The translations under genes were made by a program, and so were the position numbers. A DNA stretch of 64,000 nucleotides from Aurantiochytrium sp. KH105 (Eukaryota > Sar > Bigyra > Thraustochytrida > Thraustochytriidae), in contig BGKB01000005.1 in NCBI GenBank assembly GCA_003116975.1, forward strand, positions 439,880 through 503,879, read 5' to 3'. The notes below the pieces were generated by a model that was given only the letters and a program-made list of their open reading frames with translations, was not told the DNA's origin and did not search any database. This document shows, piece after piece, positions 47,841 to 57,657 of this stretch; position 1 is the first letter of the stretch; every line of letters begins with the position of its first letter.

Positions 47841-50258
47841 ATGACGACGGCTGACGCCGAGATCGTCAAGAGCAGCTGTAGCAGCAGCAGCAGCAGCAGC
47901 AGCAGTGAGAACTATCCTGAGGAAAGCATGAACGAACTCCTCAAAGGAGTAGCTCGAGAGCAAGAGCATATTAACAGCCACGGTAACTCCCCAACAAAAG
48001 AGGAAGAGAACGCCAAACAACGGCAGAATGACCCATCATACGAAAACCAAGACCCTCAATCAGCAGACGCAATACTTCTCGCCAAAGCGCGAGGCCTCGA
48101 GGTTCCCGAAATGAACATTAACCTGAATCAGACCCGGTACCAGGTCGTGCGTGATTGTGCAGAAAACCTTGGCTGGGGTTTGTCAGACACAGGTCGTGGC
48201 GCATGGTCAATCGCCTGGCACGACTGCGGCGGCATCACGGCAGAGTCCTCCATCTCGACCCTCAATCCGCTGCAAAAGATCAATCACTTTCCTGGCATGT
48301 CCAAGATCTGCCAAAAGTGCAAGCTTGGTCTCACCATCGGCCGACTCGCCGGGTCCATGCCCGAATTATTCGACTTTCACCCCAAAACGTGGAGTCTGCC
48401 CAAAGAAAAGGAGTCGCTGCGTAAATGGTTCCAGCTCGAATTCGCCAGTCGCAAGCAGCGTCCTGTACTTATTGTCAAGCCTGATGGAGGCTGCCAGGGA
48501 AATGGCATCTTCCTTTCGAACGAACTCAAGGACCTTGACGACCTTCAAGGCCTCTCCGCTGTGCAGCAATATCTTCCCAACCCCTTTCTCATCAACGGCT
48601 TCAAATTCGATTTGCGCATCTACGTTGTCGTCACAAGTTGCACGCCTTCCCTTCGCGCCTTTCAGCACTCACAAGGTCTCGTCCGCTTTTGCACCGTAAA
48701 GTACGAGCGACCACGACGCGAGAACTTGGCAAACCGCTTCATGCATCTCACCAACTACGCAGTCAACAAACACAATGCAAACTACAAAGATGGCCAAAGG
48801 GACAATGAGACGGGTCTGGGCGCGCACCAGGGAGGACGCGGCGCCAGCGGCGCCAGCGACGCCGCTGAAGAGGCCTCCAAGTGGTCACTCGAACAATTGT
48901 ACGAATACTTGGCCGAGCGCGGCCATGATGTGGAGCACGTTCAGCGCAATGTTCAGGACATCATTGTCAAGACACTGCTCTCCATCCAGCCGAGTCTGGC
49001 GCAAGACTATCGGGCCTGCTTTGGCAAAGAAGGCGCCTCCCAAGCAGGATCCAAGGAGGGTTTTCGCTGCTTTGAGCTTCTTGGATTCGACATCATGCTC
49101 GATGCGGGACTTCAACCGTGGGTAATCGAGGTCAACCATTCTCCCTCTCTGCATTGCGACGCTCCTCTTGACAGACGTGTCAAGGAACAAGTCGTACGAG
49201 AATCCTTGATTCTCGGCTGCGTTGACGCTGATGATCTCTTGGCGGGAGAAGCACGGCCCAGGCCGACTTCACTTGCAGATCAGCGAGAGCGAATGGGGGA
49301 GCTTCTTGCCAAGCGTCGCGGCCTCACAACTTCGAGCGGATCCGTGCCGGCCTCAACGCCGACAACGGGACAGAACGCAGACTTCTCTCCGCAGGGTACT
49401 CCTCGGCAAGGGGGTTCGCTCTCGGGCCGAGCGACGGAAATGCGCGACAACAAAGTCCACCTAATGAGATCTGAGACTCGAGCGATTTCTCCTGAGACTG
49501 TCGCGCAAGACGACGAATCGAGCGCAGACCAAGAAGGGGAGGCTGCTGCCAAAGTTAGCGACGGCACAAACTCTCCTCCCTTTGGAAACGAAGCAGGCGA
49601 CCAGTCTGTCAAGAGTCAGAACCAGGAAGTGTCCCCGCAATCACAGTCCGTTCAAGCTACTTCTTCGTCGCCCAATGTCTCAAGCGAGGACTCGCTGCTG
49701 CAGAAGCTGCGGACAGCCTACGAGGATGCACACTGTGGCGGATTTCGGCGCATTCTCCCTTACGACCCCAATCAGCCCGAGGCGGAGGCGTACGCGCGAA
49801 TTGAGGCCTTTAAGACGCCTCTTATGAAGGAAAATCCGGTAACGATGCGGCGACGCATCGTTATTGAAAAACAGCGACAAGAGTTGGAAGCTGAGAGGGA
49901 GCGTGTCCGCATCATGACTGGCGATCGACCCGTGTGGGGTGCGGGCGTGGCCAGTGGAGGTAAATCTGCGCGGAATGGGGCCACTGATGAAGATATTAAA
50001 CGGCGGAGGGCCGCCAATCGTCGCCAATTCGAGCAAGAATGCGCGCAGGCTGTTGCAGCTGGCAAACCAGTTCCCTTGCCTCGAGTGGCATCCCTTCAGC
50101 CCTTTCAACGCAGATTTAAGTCCATTAATGCGGATGGCTCCTCGCGAGAGCCGTCGCCTCGTGGTGAGCGCGACACCAATGGACCTCTCAAGAACAATGT
50201 ACAAAGCCGCACGCAGGTGCAAATGCGCATCCAGACGTTACAATTCGACGGGTTCTAA
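47841..50258 (+). CDS. Tubulin-tyrosine-ligase-like protein (TTLL polyglutamylase type)
   Basis: An 805-residue protein from the ATG at 47841. After a Ser-rich leader, the TTL domain (about 95-470) shows the family blocks. These are NHFPGMSKICQKCKL, the ATP-grasp segment IVKPDGGCQGNGIFLS (211-226), KFDLRIYVVV (255-264), FMHLTNYAVNKHN (300-312), and GFDIMLDAGLQPWVIEVNHS (415-434) with the Mg-binding Glu430 and Asn432. The combination HLTNYA.NK and a C-terminal GGFRRILP block followed by an RQELEAERERV helix resembles TTLL6/TTLL13-type polyglutamylases rather than glycylases. The enzyme would add glutamate chains to tubulin tails, in cilia or cytoplasmic microtubules. The 300-residue tail is low complexity and basic. 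Confidence 0.9.
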   Translation: MTTADAEIVKSSCSSSSSSSSSENYPEESMNELLKGVAREQEHINSHGNSPTKEEENAKQRQNDPSYENQDPQSADAILLAKARGLEVPEMNINLNQTRYQVVRDCAENLGWGLSDTGRGAWSIAWHDCGGITAESSISTLNPLQKINHFPGMSKICQKCKLGLTIGRLAGSMPELFDFHPKTWSLPKEKESLRKWFQLEFASRKQRPVLIVKPDGGCQGNGIFLSNELKDLDDLQGLSAVQQYLPNPFLINGFKFDLRIYVVVTSCTPSLRAFQHSQGLVRFCTVKYERPRRENLANRFMHLTNYAVNKHNANYKDGQRDNETGLGAHQGGRGASGASDAAEEASKWSLEQLYEYLAERGHDVEHVQRNVQDIIVKTLLSIQPSLAQDYRACFGKEGASQAGSKEGFRCFELLGFDIMLDAGLQPWVIEVNHSPSLHCDAPLDRRVKEQVVRESLILGCVDADDLLAGEARPRPTSLADQRERMGELLAKRRGLTTSSGSVPASTPTTGQNADFSPQGTPRQGGSLSGRATEMRDNKVHLMRSETRAISPETVAQDDESSADQEGEAAAKVSDGTNSPPFGNEAGDQSVKSQNQEVSPQSQSVQATSSSPNVSSEDSLLQKLRTAYEDAHCGGFRRILPYDPNQPEAEAYARIEAFKTPLMKENPVTMRRRIVIEKQRQELEAERERVRIMTGDRPVWGAGVASGGKSARNGATDEDIKRRRAANRRQFEQECAQAVAAGKPVPLPRVASLQPFQRRFKSINADGSSREPSPRGERDTNGPLKNNVQSRTQVQMRIQTLQFDGF

Positions 50259-50514
50259 GATGACCTGAGCAATTGTAAATGTATACATACACTTTGTGGT
50301 CGACAAGTCTATTTTGTTCTTTTGTATTTCTCGCAAATTTACCTTTGGTGGGACCACTTCAAGTTGATCGATCGAAGTGCATAACTATTTTGGCAAATTT
50401 TGTGTAAGTTAGTTTTTTTTGCTCCCAAATAGCAAACTAGCTAGCTAGCGATCATTCGATATCCACGCACGAAAGTACATGGACGCAGGCACGCGCGCGC
50501 GCAAGGCATAAAAT

Positions 50515-51987
50515 CTAGTCGCGACTCATCTTGGGGGCGCGCACAAGACCGCCGGCGCCGGGAAGAGCGCCCGCATCAGCGAGTGTAGAAATCCTAAAGT
50601 ACGTGCTGTGCTGCGACATGAATTGATGGCCGAGCACACAGAGAGACGCCGTTTGCAACACAAGCGTCCCTGCCGTAACAAAGCCATGGCGGTTGTAGTG
50701 CCGGAGCATACCGGCAAAGAAAACAATGAGAGGAAAGCTCAGAAACCAAAGCCCGCCGAGAACCATGAGGCGGCGCAAAAACATGACCAGGCGTTCTCCA
50801 CCGCGAGATGCTTGCGAGCGAATGGTCGCAAAGAGGCTCGCCACAAAGGCAATGCCCAGGAGAAAGCGAATGCCTACCAAAATGTGGCCAGGCGTAGACT
50901 CGTGGTCATGAAACTTGGAAAAGTCGCCATCGTAGCCCTTGTTGGCGATTTGTAGCAGCATGGAAACAATAACCAAGGCAATAAGCACGAAGACTACCAC
51001 GTTCGGGCCCTTGAACATTGACGCAGGATTGCGCAGGATCGTGGCCACGCTATTGGCGCGAGAGTCGTCGGCGCTAGTCTCCACCAGCGTCCATCCGGTG
51101 GCCAGGCAAATGAGTACAAAGGAGATGACCGTCTGCGAGAGGCCTTCCAGGATCTCTGACAGCAAATCAAAGACATGCACGCCGTAGCCGTTCGACTTGT
51201 ACACTTGCAAGTGAAAGAGCTCAAAGCCAAGCGAGACGAGCTGCAAGATGAATGCCAAAAGCAAGAGCTGCACCACCAAATGCACCTTGTGGGTCTCCTC
51301 GTAGTGGCTCTTCAGCATGACAAGCAGGTATGCCAAGTAGCCGCCCATGGCCACAAACGTAAAGAGGTACAGCTTGGGCAGGCCGTACTCATCTGCGGGG
51401 AGGTGCGTATTGCCCGGATTCAAAAAGTGGAGCTCGTATGACATTGGCGGCACGCGAGCATTGTATTGCTCCAGTGCGCAGTCTGCCGCAATGACGAACC
51501 AGCCGGCCGTGCGCTCATCGTGGTTGATTGTCCAGCTGAATTCCCACTCGACCATGCCCTTTTCTAACATTTTGATGGACGAGTGGTTGGCTTTGCCCAG
51601 GCCCTCGGACACGATCTGTTGGTGACTCGCCGTCTTTTTGCCAATGGGAATACTGGCATGTGCAAAGGCAATTTTGTCCGTGCACGCTGGTGCGTCATGG
51701 TACTTGTCCCAGACCTCGTCCATGAAGAGGTACAGAGCGGGCGACGTCATCCAGGTCCTCGGGTCCTGATACGTGAATTTGCCGGACACCGCGCCCTCGC
51801 CCACGGCAAAGCTGAACTTGGTGATCTCGTACTCTGGGCCGTGGTCGAAGTCGCCGGCCTCCAGCTTGAACTTGCCAGACACTGACTTGCCCTCTGCACC
51901 GGCAAGGAGCGTGAGCACGATTTGAGCCAGCAGCGCAAGCGCTACTCGCGCCTGCATGGAGGCAGCTCCTTCCCGCGCGCGCGTCAT
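50515..51987 (-). CDS. GPR180/TMEM145-like seven-transmembrane protein
   Basis: A 490-residue membrane protein. I chose the ATG at 51985-51987, which has a purine at -3; a second in-frame ATG at 51955-51957 would give a shorter signal peptide. A hydrophobic signal (VALALLAQIVLTLLAG) leads into an extracellular beta-rich domain: SGKFKLEAGDFDHGPEYEIT, WEFSWTINHDERTAGWFVIA, then ALEQYNARVPPMSYELHFLN. Seven membrane spans follow from about residue 205, starting KLYLFTFVAMGGYLAYLLVM. Domain order and the WFVIA.C plus LNPG...SYEL region match the GPR180/TMEM145/intimal-thickness-receptor group (rhodopsin-like GPCR transmembrane domain family). The ligand is unknown. It shares a divergent promoter with the CXC gene. 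Confidence 0.85.
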   Translation of the reverse strand: MTRAREGAASMQARVALALLAQIVLTLLAGAEGKSVSGKFKLEAGDFDHGPEYEITKFSFAVGEGAVSGKFTYQDPRTWMTSPALYLFMDEVWDKYHDAPACTDKIAFAHASIPIGKKTASHQQIVSEGLGKANHSSIKMLEKGMVEWEFSWTINHDERTAGWFVIAADCALEQYNARVPPMSYELHFLNPGNTHLPADEYGLPKLYLFTFVAMGGYLAYLLVMLKSHYEETHKVHLVVQLLLLAFILQLVSLGFELFHLQVYKSNGYGVHVFDLLSEILEGLSQTVISFVLICLATGWTLVETSADDSRANSVATILRNPASMFKGPNVVVFVLIALVIVSMLLQIANKGYDGDFSKFHDHESTPGHILVGIRFLLGIAFVASLFATIRSQASRGGERLVMFLRRLMVLGGLWFLSFPLIVFFAGMLRHYNRHGFVTAGTLVLQTASLCVLGHQFMSQHSTYFRISTLADAGALPGAGGLVRAPKMSRD

Positions 51988-52460
51988 CGTCGCTGTCGCN
52001 CCCCGCCGGCAGGGCAAGCGCGCCCGGCCGCCAGGCCGCGCCCGGCGCGGGCGCGGGGCGGGTCGCGGCGGCAGCGGCTCGAGGAATCGCCATCGCCATC
52101 CCGCGCATCCATCCATCGATCCAACCAAGAATCCATATCCCGCGCGCTGCGCGTCCGTCCGGCGAGCCCGCGCGCGGACGCGGCGCAGCGCGAGGACCGC
52201 CGCCGGCGCCCCGCGCCGGCGCCCGCGCCGCGAGCGCTGCGCGGGAAGAGGCCGCGCGGGGCCTCGCCGCGGCCGGTCCCTGGCGGTTGCAACGGGCGAG
52301 ATCGCCCGAGCAAGAGCGCGGCGAGCACCAGGACGAGGACCAGGACCAGGACCAGGACCAGGACCCGAGCTCGCTCCCGGCGCGCGAGCACGGCGCGGGC
52401 GTCCGTCTCGTGCCGGCACGCAGCGCTGCGCACCGCGAAGGCGCCGCGCTGGGGCCCCCG
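51988..52460. promoter_or_regulatory. Divergent GC-rich promoter/leader region with one undetermined base
   Basis: The 473 bp between the divergent TMEM145-like and CXC gene starts. It is almost entirely CpG-rich, contains the single ambiguous base (N) at 52000 and a GGACCA/GGACGA hexamer repeat at 52331-52366. Open frames run through it in several directions from composition alone. Promoter function is inferred from position. Confidence 0.5.
52331..52366. repeat. GGACCA hexamer repeat, six units
   Basis: Six tandem 6-bp units (GGACGA once, GGACCA four times, then GGACCC) in the shared upstream region of the CXC and TMEM145-like genes. Confidence 0.8.
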
Positions 52461-54587
52461 ATGCCAGGCGACGAAAGTGGGAGCGGAGCAGGGCTGGCAG
52501 CGGTTTCCGCCTCGCAGCTGCAGGAGCAGCGGGAGCAGCAGCCCGCGACGGCCGCCGAGAACAAGGCCGGGGAGCAGGAGGGTCGTGGCGATGTAGCACA
52601 AAAGGCCGCGAGCCCGATTGGGCCTGCGACGCGCGATGAAAGAGGTAAGCGAGAAGGCGAGGTCGATTGTTTTGAGAAGATGAACAGGGAGACTGAAGAA
52701 AATGCACGCGTTGCTTCGATGTTTACAGCAGTGGCAAATGCGCTCTTGGGCGTCTCGCAATCCCCGTGCCCCAGGAACGATAGACATCAACAGCAGTCCG
52801 GCGAAGACCTGCTGAGACCGGGAGCGCCCTCGCCATTTTCGAAGCGAGCGTCCGAACTGTCTCCGTTTTCCATGACACTCGGAGCCACGCCCGCACAATT
52901 CCGACACTATAGCATGTCTCCCCGCTTCACTGACGGTAACGCTGACCTGATTGACGGGCTGGCGACCCCCAACATTAATGGAAAGCAATTGAATGCCGAC
53001 GGTCTGCAAAGGACCGGTGGCAGCACGCGATACGATACAGATTTTGTGCAAAACCTTTTTTCGTCTCCATGTATATTAACGCCGCAAGGTAAGACGGCTT
53101 CGTCGACCTCATTAGGGTCAGCAATCGCCACGCTTCCGCGGCTTCCCCTTTCAACAGGTCGCGAGACGAACAAACGGAGGCGACCCGACTCCATCTACCG
53201 CAACGTTGACAGTGCGCTCACCGGTGAAGACGAGCACGACGATAATATCACTGCCGAGCGAGAAGCACAGACCACCGCCGATACTTCTGCTGCTACTTTA
53301 GAGTACGTAGAGCCCGAGTCACCCGTACAACGTATCCCCTCCAAGTATGCTGCTCATATACCGACCTCTTCATCGCAGCCCCTCGGCGATCTCGTGCAAA
53401 GGCGCAAGCCTCTGTCCCCAATTCCGGTCCCGTCTCCATTGCGCTCTTTGAAAAGGGCAAGATCGATCACCAGGACCGACTATGGGCAGCAGAGTGAGAA
53501 CAACAACTTTGCGGATCTTGTTGAGACAGACATTCTCGAAACGTGCGCGCTAAGGACCCCGGGTAAACCTATGGCAATGGATCAAACCACGCGAGCAAGC
53601 CACGTGCCAAGCACTTCGCGAAACACCGTCTCGGCGAAGGATCGTCGCCAGTCGCAAGCTTGTCCAGCTTACGACGAGGGGGAGAAGGATCTGGCGCGCT
53701 TTGGCGGCGCATCAGGAGCTTCTCGCGGCCTGTCCGAAGTAGCAGCAGCGGCACCTCCGCAAGACGCGTCTGCCACGCCGCGGACTGCGCAGGGGCAACG
53801 TGGATCCAATACAGAGAATTCGAGCCCGCCGGGGCCCAAGCAGATTGGCAACCTAGAGGATGCCATCCGGTACAGCCGCGAGGTCGCGGCCAGGCCCCCA
53901 AAGCCAAGATCCGCAACGCGCCACCAGCCGTGTCATTGCAAGCGCTCGCAATGTCTCAAGCTGTACTGCGAATGCTTTAGTTTGCGTCTGTATTGCGCAG
54001 GCTGTAACTGCTTAAATTGCGCCAACACGCAAGTCTCAGAACCGATGCGCGCGAACGCTGTCAAGGCAGTTCTTGAACGCAATCCGCTGGCATTCGCGCC
54101 AAAGATTGTACGCGCACCTGCTTTTCGAGGAGCCGGCCAGCAGGCACAGCACAACAAAGGTTGCGCGTGCAAAAAGTCTGGTTGTCTCAAACGTTATTGT
54201 GAGTGTTTTCTTTCCGAAGTGCATTGTGGTCCACGCTGCAAGTGTAACAAGTGCAAAAATTTTGCAGGATCCGACGACCTAAAGCGTAGGCGCGAGGTCA
54301 TTGCCTCCTACGAGGCTCAAGCCGTGGCCATTCAAAAGGCACGAGGTCATCTCGAGAAGCGCGTGCGAGGGATGGCGCAGAAGTCATCGCAGCACGTCAA
54401 GTTTGAGCAGCGTGGCATCGCCGAGAAACTTCTCAAGCAGCCGGCCCCCAAACCGCAGGTCAACCTCAACCCTGCCGATGACCCCCCCGTGTGGACAAAG
54501 CATCGAAGTGTGTCGAATTCTGCCAGCTCCAAGCAGCCGCTGCAGCAGCGGGCGCACCCGAATAGTCACATGAACTCGCTCTATTGT

Positions 54588-54627
<40 letters not shown>

Positions 54628-54776
54628 CACCGCGACCTCCTCCCAATTGGTCGCGCGCGGTACCTGCTTCGTCCTCGTCGTCCTCGTCGTCATCGACTGC
54701 GAAACCTGCAGCAGGCTTGTCCACAAGACCCACAAGACATCTTGCGCAATACGTGGAAAAGAGAATTAAGCGCTAA
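52461..54776 (+). CDS. Tesmin/TSO1/LIN54-type CXC-domain DNA-binding protein
   Basis: A 771-residue protein from the ATG at 52461; the frame is open further upstream only from a TTG. Residues 1-470 are disordered and Ser/Pro/Gln-rich. Two cysteine-rich CXC repeats follow: CHCKRSQCLKLYCECF (from 491) and CACKKSGCLKRYCECF (from about 568). They are separated by a spacer that includes NPLAFAPKI, equivalent to the RNPxAFxPK hinge of the family. Each Cys triplet is complete and both Tyr residues that insert into DNA (LYCECF, RYCECF) are present. The C-terminus has a 13-Gln run encoded by CAG repeats at 54588-54626 and a basic end. LIN54 binds CHR promoter elements in the MuvB/DREAM cell-cycle complex; a similar role is likely. 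Confidence 0.92.
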
Positions 54777-54879
54777 CAGTAAGTCTTGTTTTGTTCATTC
54801 CTTACACTGTGCCTTTAGAAATCCTTATAAGTCATGGTCATGAAAGAAAGAGACTCAACATGTGTCGCTCACCAGTGTC

Positions 54880-57657
54880 TCACGCCTGCCCTCCTGAAAG
54901 GTCAAGGGGAGCAAAAGCTTGGAGCTCTGCACCCCCTTCTGCAGAATTATCAATGGTTGCTGGGGCTTCCGGTGAAAAGGGTCGACCTGAGCGCATTGCA
55001 AGGCGTAGAATCCCGCCCGCAGGACGACGAGCCGATCTGCCCATGAGTGGGAAGTCTCCTACGATGTGATTACAATCTAAAAGCGGCTTGAGATCAATCA
55101 CAACTTTGCCGAGAAGTACAGGTTCTACCTCTGGCGGCGGCGTGGCTTTGCGGAAGCGGAAAAAGGAGCCCGCATTCGGGTCGGGTGCAGGTGCGGGTGG
55201 CACGGCAACGACGTGAAACTCTGCTCTTTTGCGTGGCATGCGGCGCAGCACCATGCGAGCATATTTTGTTTCTCCGCGCGGCATTGGAAGTCGTAATACT
55301 TTAAGAAAGGCAATCGTGTCCGCTGTGGCGGCCAAAGCCGGCGAGGCCTGATCACTTGCTGGTGTAAAGCTGCACGAAATCGATCCATCGCTCTGCGCCT
55401 CAGACGGAGGCAGACCTACGGTACAGTCCACACGCAAAGTAGACCCTTCGGGTACTCCCGCGAGCGCCTCTATCTGCCGCGTCTGCAGCAGACAGACCAC
55501 AGAGACGTGTAAATCACCATCCATGACGTCTACGTCTGTTTCCACAAAGCGCAAATCGTTGGTAATACGTTGCAACGCCACCTTTTCGCTGCGTCCGTAA
55601 GCTTCGGTCGGCGGCACCTTGGCAGCTTGTCGACATGCGCGTGCATATGCAGCCCAAAGGTCACGCTGCTGCTTCCCAAGAACCGCACGGCGCCCAAAGA
55701 TTGCATAAAACTGAAAGAGACGGATCTGCTCATCAGCGAGCTCCGCCTCGCCATTCAGTAATCGAGCGCATTCCTCGCTTGCGGCTTTTGCTCGAGCGGC
55801 TTCTTCCTCAGCAAGTGCAGCCTTGTACTCGCGAAATGCCTGCGCTGCCTCTGGCAGTTTGTTTTCCTTTTTGAATTGAATAGCTTCGGCTTTCAGCTCT
55901 GCAGCCGTTTTCCGCGGCTTCTTCTCCAACGTCGCTTTGGTTGCAGAGCTTGCAGAGACATTTGCGCGTTTTTGCGATTTCGTCTTTTCCCCATCTTGAT
56001 TTGCCAGCAAGTCGTCCACATCAACCTCGCCTGCGAGTACCGCCTCAATGTCGACATCAAGCTCGTTCTCATCATCGCCATTTCCCGGCGACGCTTTGCG
56101 CAATGCCTTTGCAATAATTTGCGCTTGGGCTTCCAAGGCCTTGGCGTCGCGAAGTTTTGCTTTGGCGTTCTCCATGTCGCCAGCCTTTTTGAACTGCAGG
56201 GCCTCGCGCTTCAGCGCTGTCGCCTTGTCGACGAGATCTTCCGGAGCAGGGACCTTCATGCCAATGGAGATCATTTCAGCCAAGAGATCGGGATCCGCCA
56301 GCTCTTCTTGCGAAAAGCTCATCATGGATCTGTCATTAGGGTCCTCTCCATCGTCATTGTCGTAGTTTTCATCGTCATTGTCGCTTCCGAAATCGAGCTC
56401 GTCGCCTCCGGCTTTTGCTGGACCTCGCTTGGAGAGATCGACGACGCGAATGGCCGCTGCCTCGAATTGCTTGGCCAGTCGAAGTGCTGCCTTGGCGCGC
56501 TCGAGATCGCCGGCACGTTTGAACGCAAGCGCTTTTTGCTTGTGCGCAAGTGCGCGCGCGTCATAGGTTTCTTTGCTTGGGAGGGGCTCGCCAATTTCCA
56601 TGAGCTCCTCCAGCGTATCAACATCCAAAAGCTCTTCGTCTGTCAACTCTGGTGATGCTTCGTTATCGCTGCCGTTGCCTTCTTCGTCATTTTCCAAGTC
56701 AAGATTCCCTGTATCTTCGCCCATGAGAGCTCCATATTGTGCCAAAAGAGCCGCGTCGTCATCTCCACCACTGCCGGCATCACCAACGTCTTCTTCATCA
56801 ACATCTTCACCTCCGGCCGAACCGCCTTCGAGTAGCATTTGGTACTCGCGCTGGAGATCAGACGTTTCTGAAATGTTGTCCTGATCGTCACCGCCATCGC
56901 CTTCTTCCTTGTGCTGGCTCGAGACTTGTGGCGTTGGGAGCTGGACAGGTCTATGAGAGGCTTCGGACGATGACTCTTGGTGCTGTACAGGACGAGGGGG
57001 AGGTGGTGTGGGAGATGGCTGGCCTGCAACAAATCCTGATGTACGAGGTGGGAGCGCCGGCGGAGGCGATGGAGGCTCCGAGGCAGGTGGCTTTTGCTTT
57101 GCTGGAAACGCAGGTGGGGGCAATGAAGGATCAGAGGCAGGCGGCTTTGGCTCTGCTGGGAACGCAGGCGGAGGCCGTGAAGGCTCCGAGGTGGGCGGCT
57201 TCCGATTCATGGGAAGCGCGGGCGGAGGCGGTGAGGGTTCCGGGACAGGTGTTTTCTGCAGCGGAATCGGGGTCTCCTTGGGTGGGATGTGTGGAGTCGA
57301 TGCGTCACTACCAGGGTTTTTCAGGTCCTTGGCAGCCTCCATTGCTTCTTGACGGGCTTGATCCTGCGCAGCATCCTTTGTTTCTTGGGCAGTTGCAGCC
57401 TCGAGTGCCTTGGCCTTGACAAGAGCGGCCTTCGCCTCTTGCAGCAGACCTCTTCGCTTGTATGAGAGCGCTAGCTTCTTGAGCACAAGCGGGTCCTCGA
57501 CATCTTCAACTTTGACATCGGCAAGCTCAAGGTCGCGCGCCTGTGCGAGGAGATCTTTAGCCTCCTCGAGCTTGCCCTCGCGTTTCAGTCCCAAAGCGCG
57601 CCGCTTGAGCTCTAGCACGCGCGACGCAAGGTCGGTACCACTCTCGATTTCGGCCAT
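54880..57657 (-). CDS. CC2D1-like DM14/C2-domain protein (endosomal, ESCRT-III associated)
   Basis: A 925-residue protein from the ATG at 57655-57657. Five DM14-type helical hairpins share a K..AL..K..G....A...L..AK.LE pattern. They lie at about residues 10-45, 55-88, 366-400, 477-515 and 584-620, for example ALKREALQFKKAGDMENAKA. A Pro-rich linker (about 110-240) separates the second and third repeats, with acidic stretches between later ones. A C2 domain occupies about 705-865 and ends VVIDLKPLLDCNHIVGDFPL, which closely resembles the CC2D1A/B ending around EIHEAFPL. Family members (Lgd, CC2D1A/B) bind Snf7/CHMP4 and control ESCRT-III in endosomal sorting. The gene is tail-to-tail with the CXC gene, 103 bp apart. 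Confidence 0.87.
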   Translation of the reverse strand: MAEIESGTDLASRVLELKRRALGLKREGKLEEAKDLLAQARDLELADVKVEDVEDPLVLKKLALSYKRRGLLQEAKAALVKAKALEAATAQETKDAAQDQARQEAMEAAKDLKNPGSDASTPHIPPKETPIPLQKTPVPEPSPPPPALPMNRKPPTSEPSRPPPAFPAEPKPPASDPSLPPPAFPAKQKPPASEPPSPPPALPPRTSGFVAGQPSPTPPPPRPVQHQESSSEASHRPVQLPTPQVSSQHKEEGDGGDDQDNISETSDLQREYQMLLEGGSAGGEDVDEEDVGDAGSGGDDDAALLAQYGALMGEDTGNLDLENDEEGNGSDNEASPELTDEELLDVDTLEELMEIGEPLPSKETYDARALAHKQKALAFKRAGDLERAKAALRLAKQFEAAAIRVVDLSKRGPAKAGGDELDFGSDNDDENYDNDDGEDPNDRSMMSFSQEELADPDLLAEMISIGMKVPAPEDLVDKATALKREALQFKKAGDMENAKAKLRDAKALEAQAQIIAKALRKASPGNGDDENELDVDIEAVLAGEVDVDDLLANQDGEKTKSQKRANVSASSATKATLEKKPRKTAAELKAEAIQFKKENKLPEAAQAFREYKAALAEEEAARAKAASEECARLLNGEAELADEQIRLFQFYAIFGRRAVLGKQQRDLWAAYARACRQAAKVPPTEAYGRSEKVALQRITNDLRFVETDVDVMDGDLHVSVVCLLQTRQIEALAGVPEGSTLRVDCTVGLPPSEAQSDGSISCSFTPASDQASPALAATADTIAFLKVLRLPMPRGETKYARMVLRRMPRKRAEFHVVAVPPAPAPDPNAGSFFRFRKATPPPEVEPVLLGKVVIDLKPLLDCNHIVGDFPLMGRSARRPAGGILRLAMRSGRPFSPEAPATIDNSAEGGAELQAFAPLDLSGGQA

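Noticed and set aside
52645-52687. Possible GTAAGC...ACAG intron inside the CXC gene
   Set aside because: Only 43 nt and not a multiple of three, so removal would break a frame that is otherwise open through both CXC repeats.
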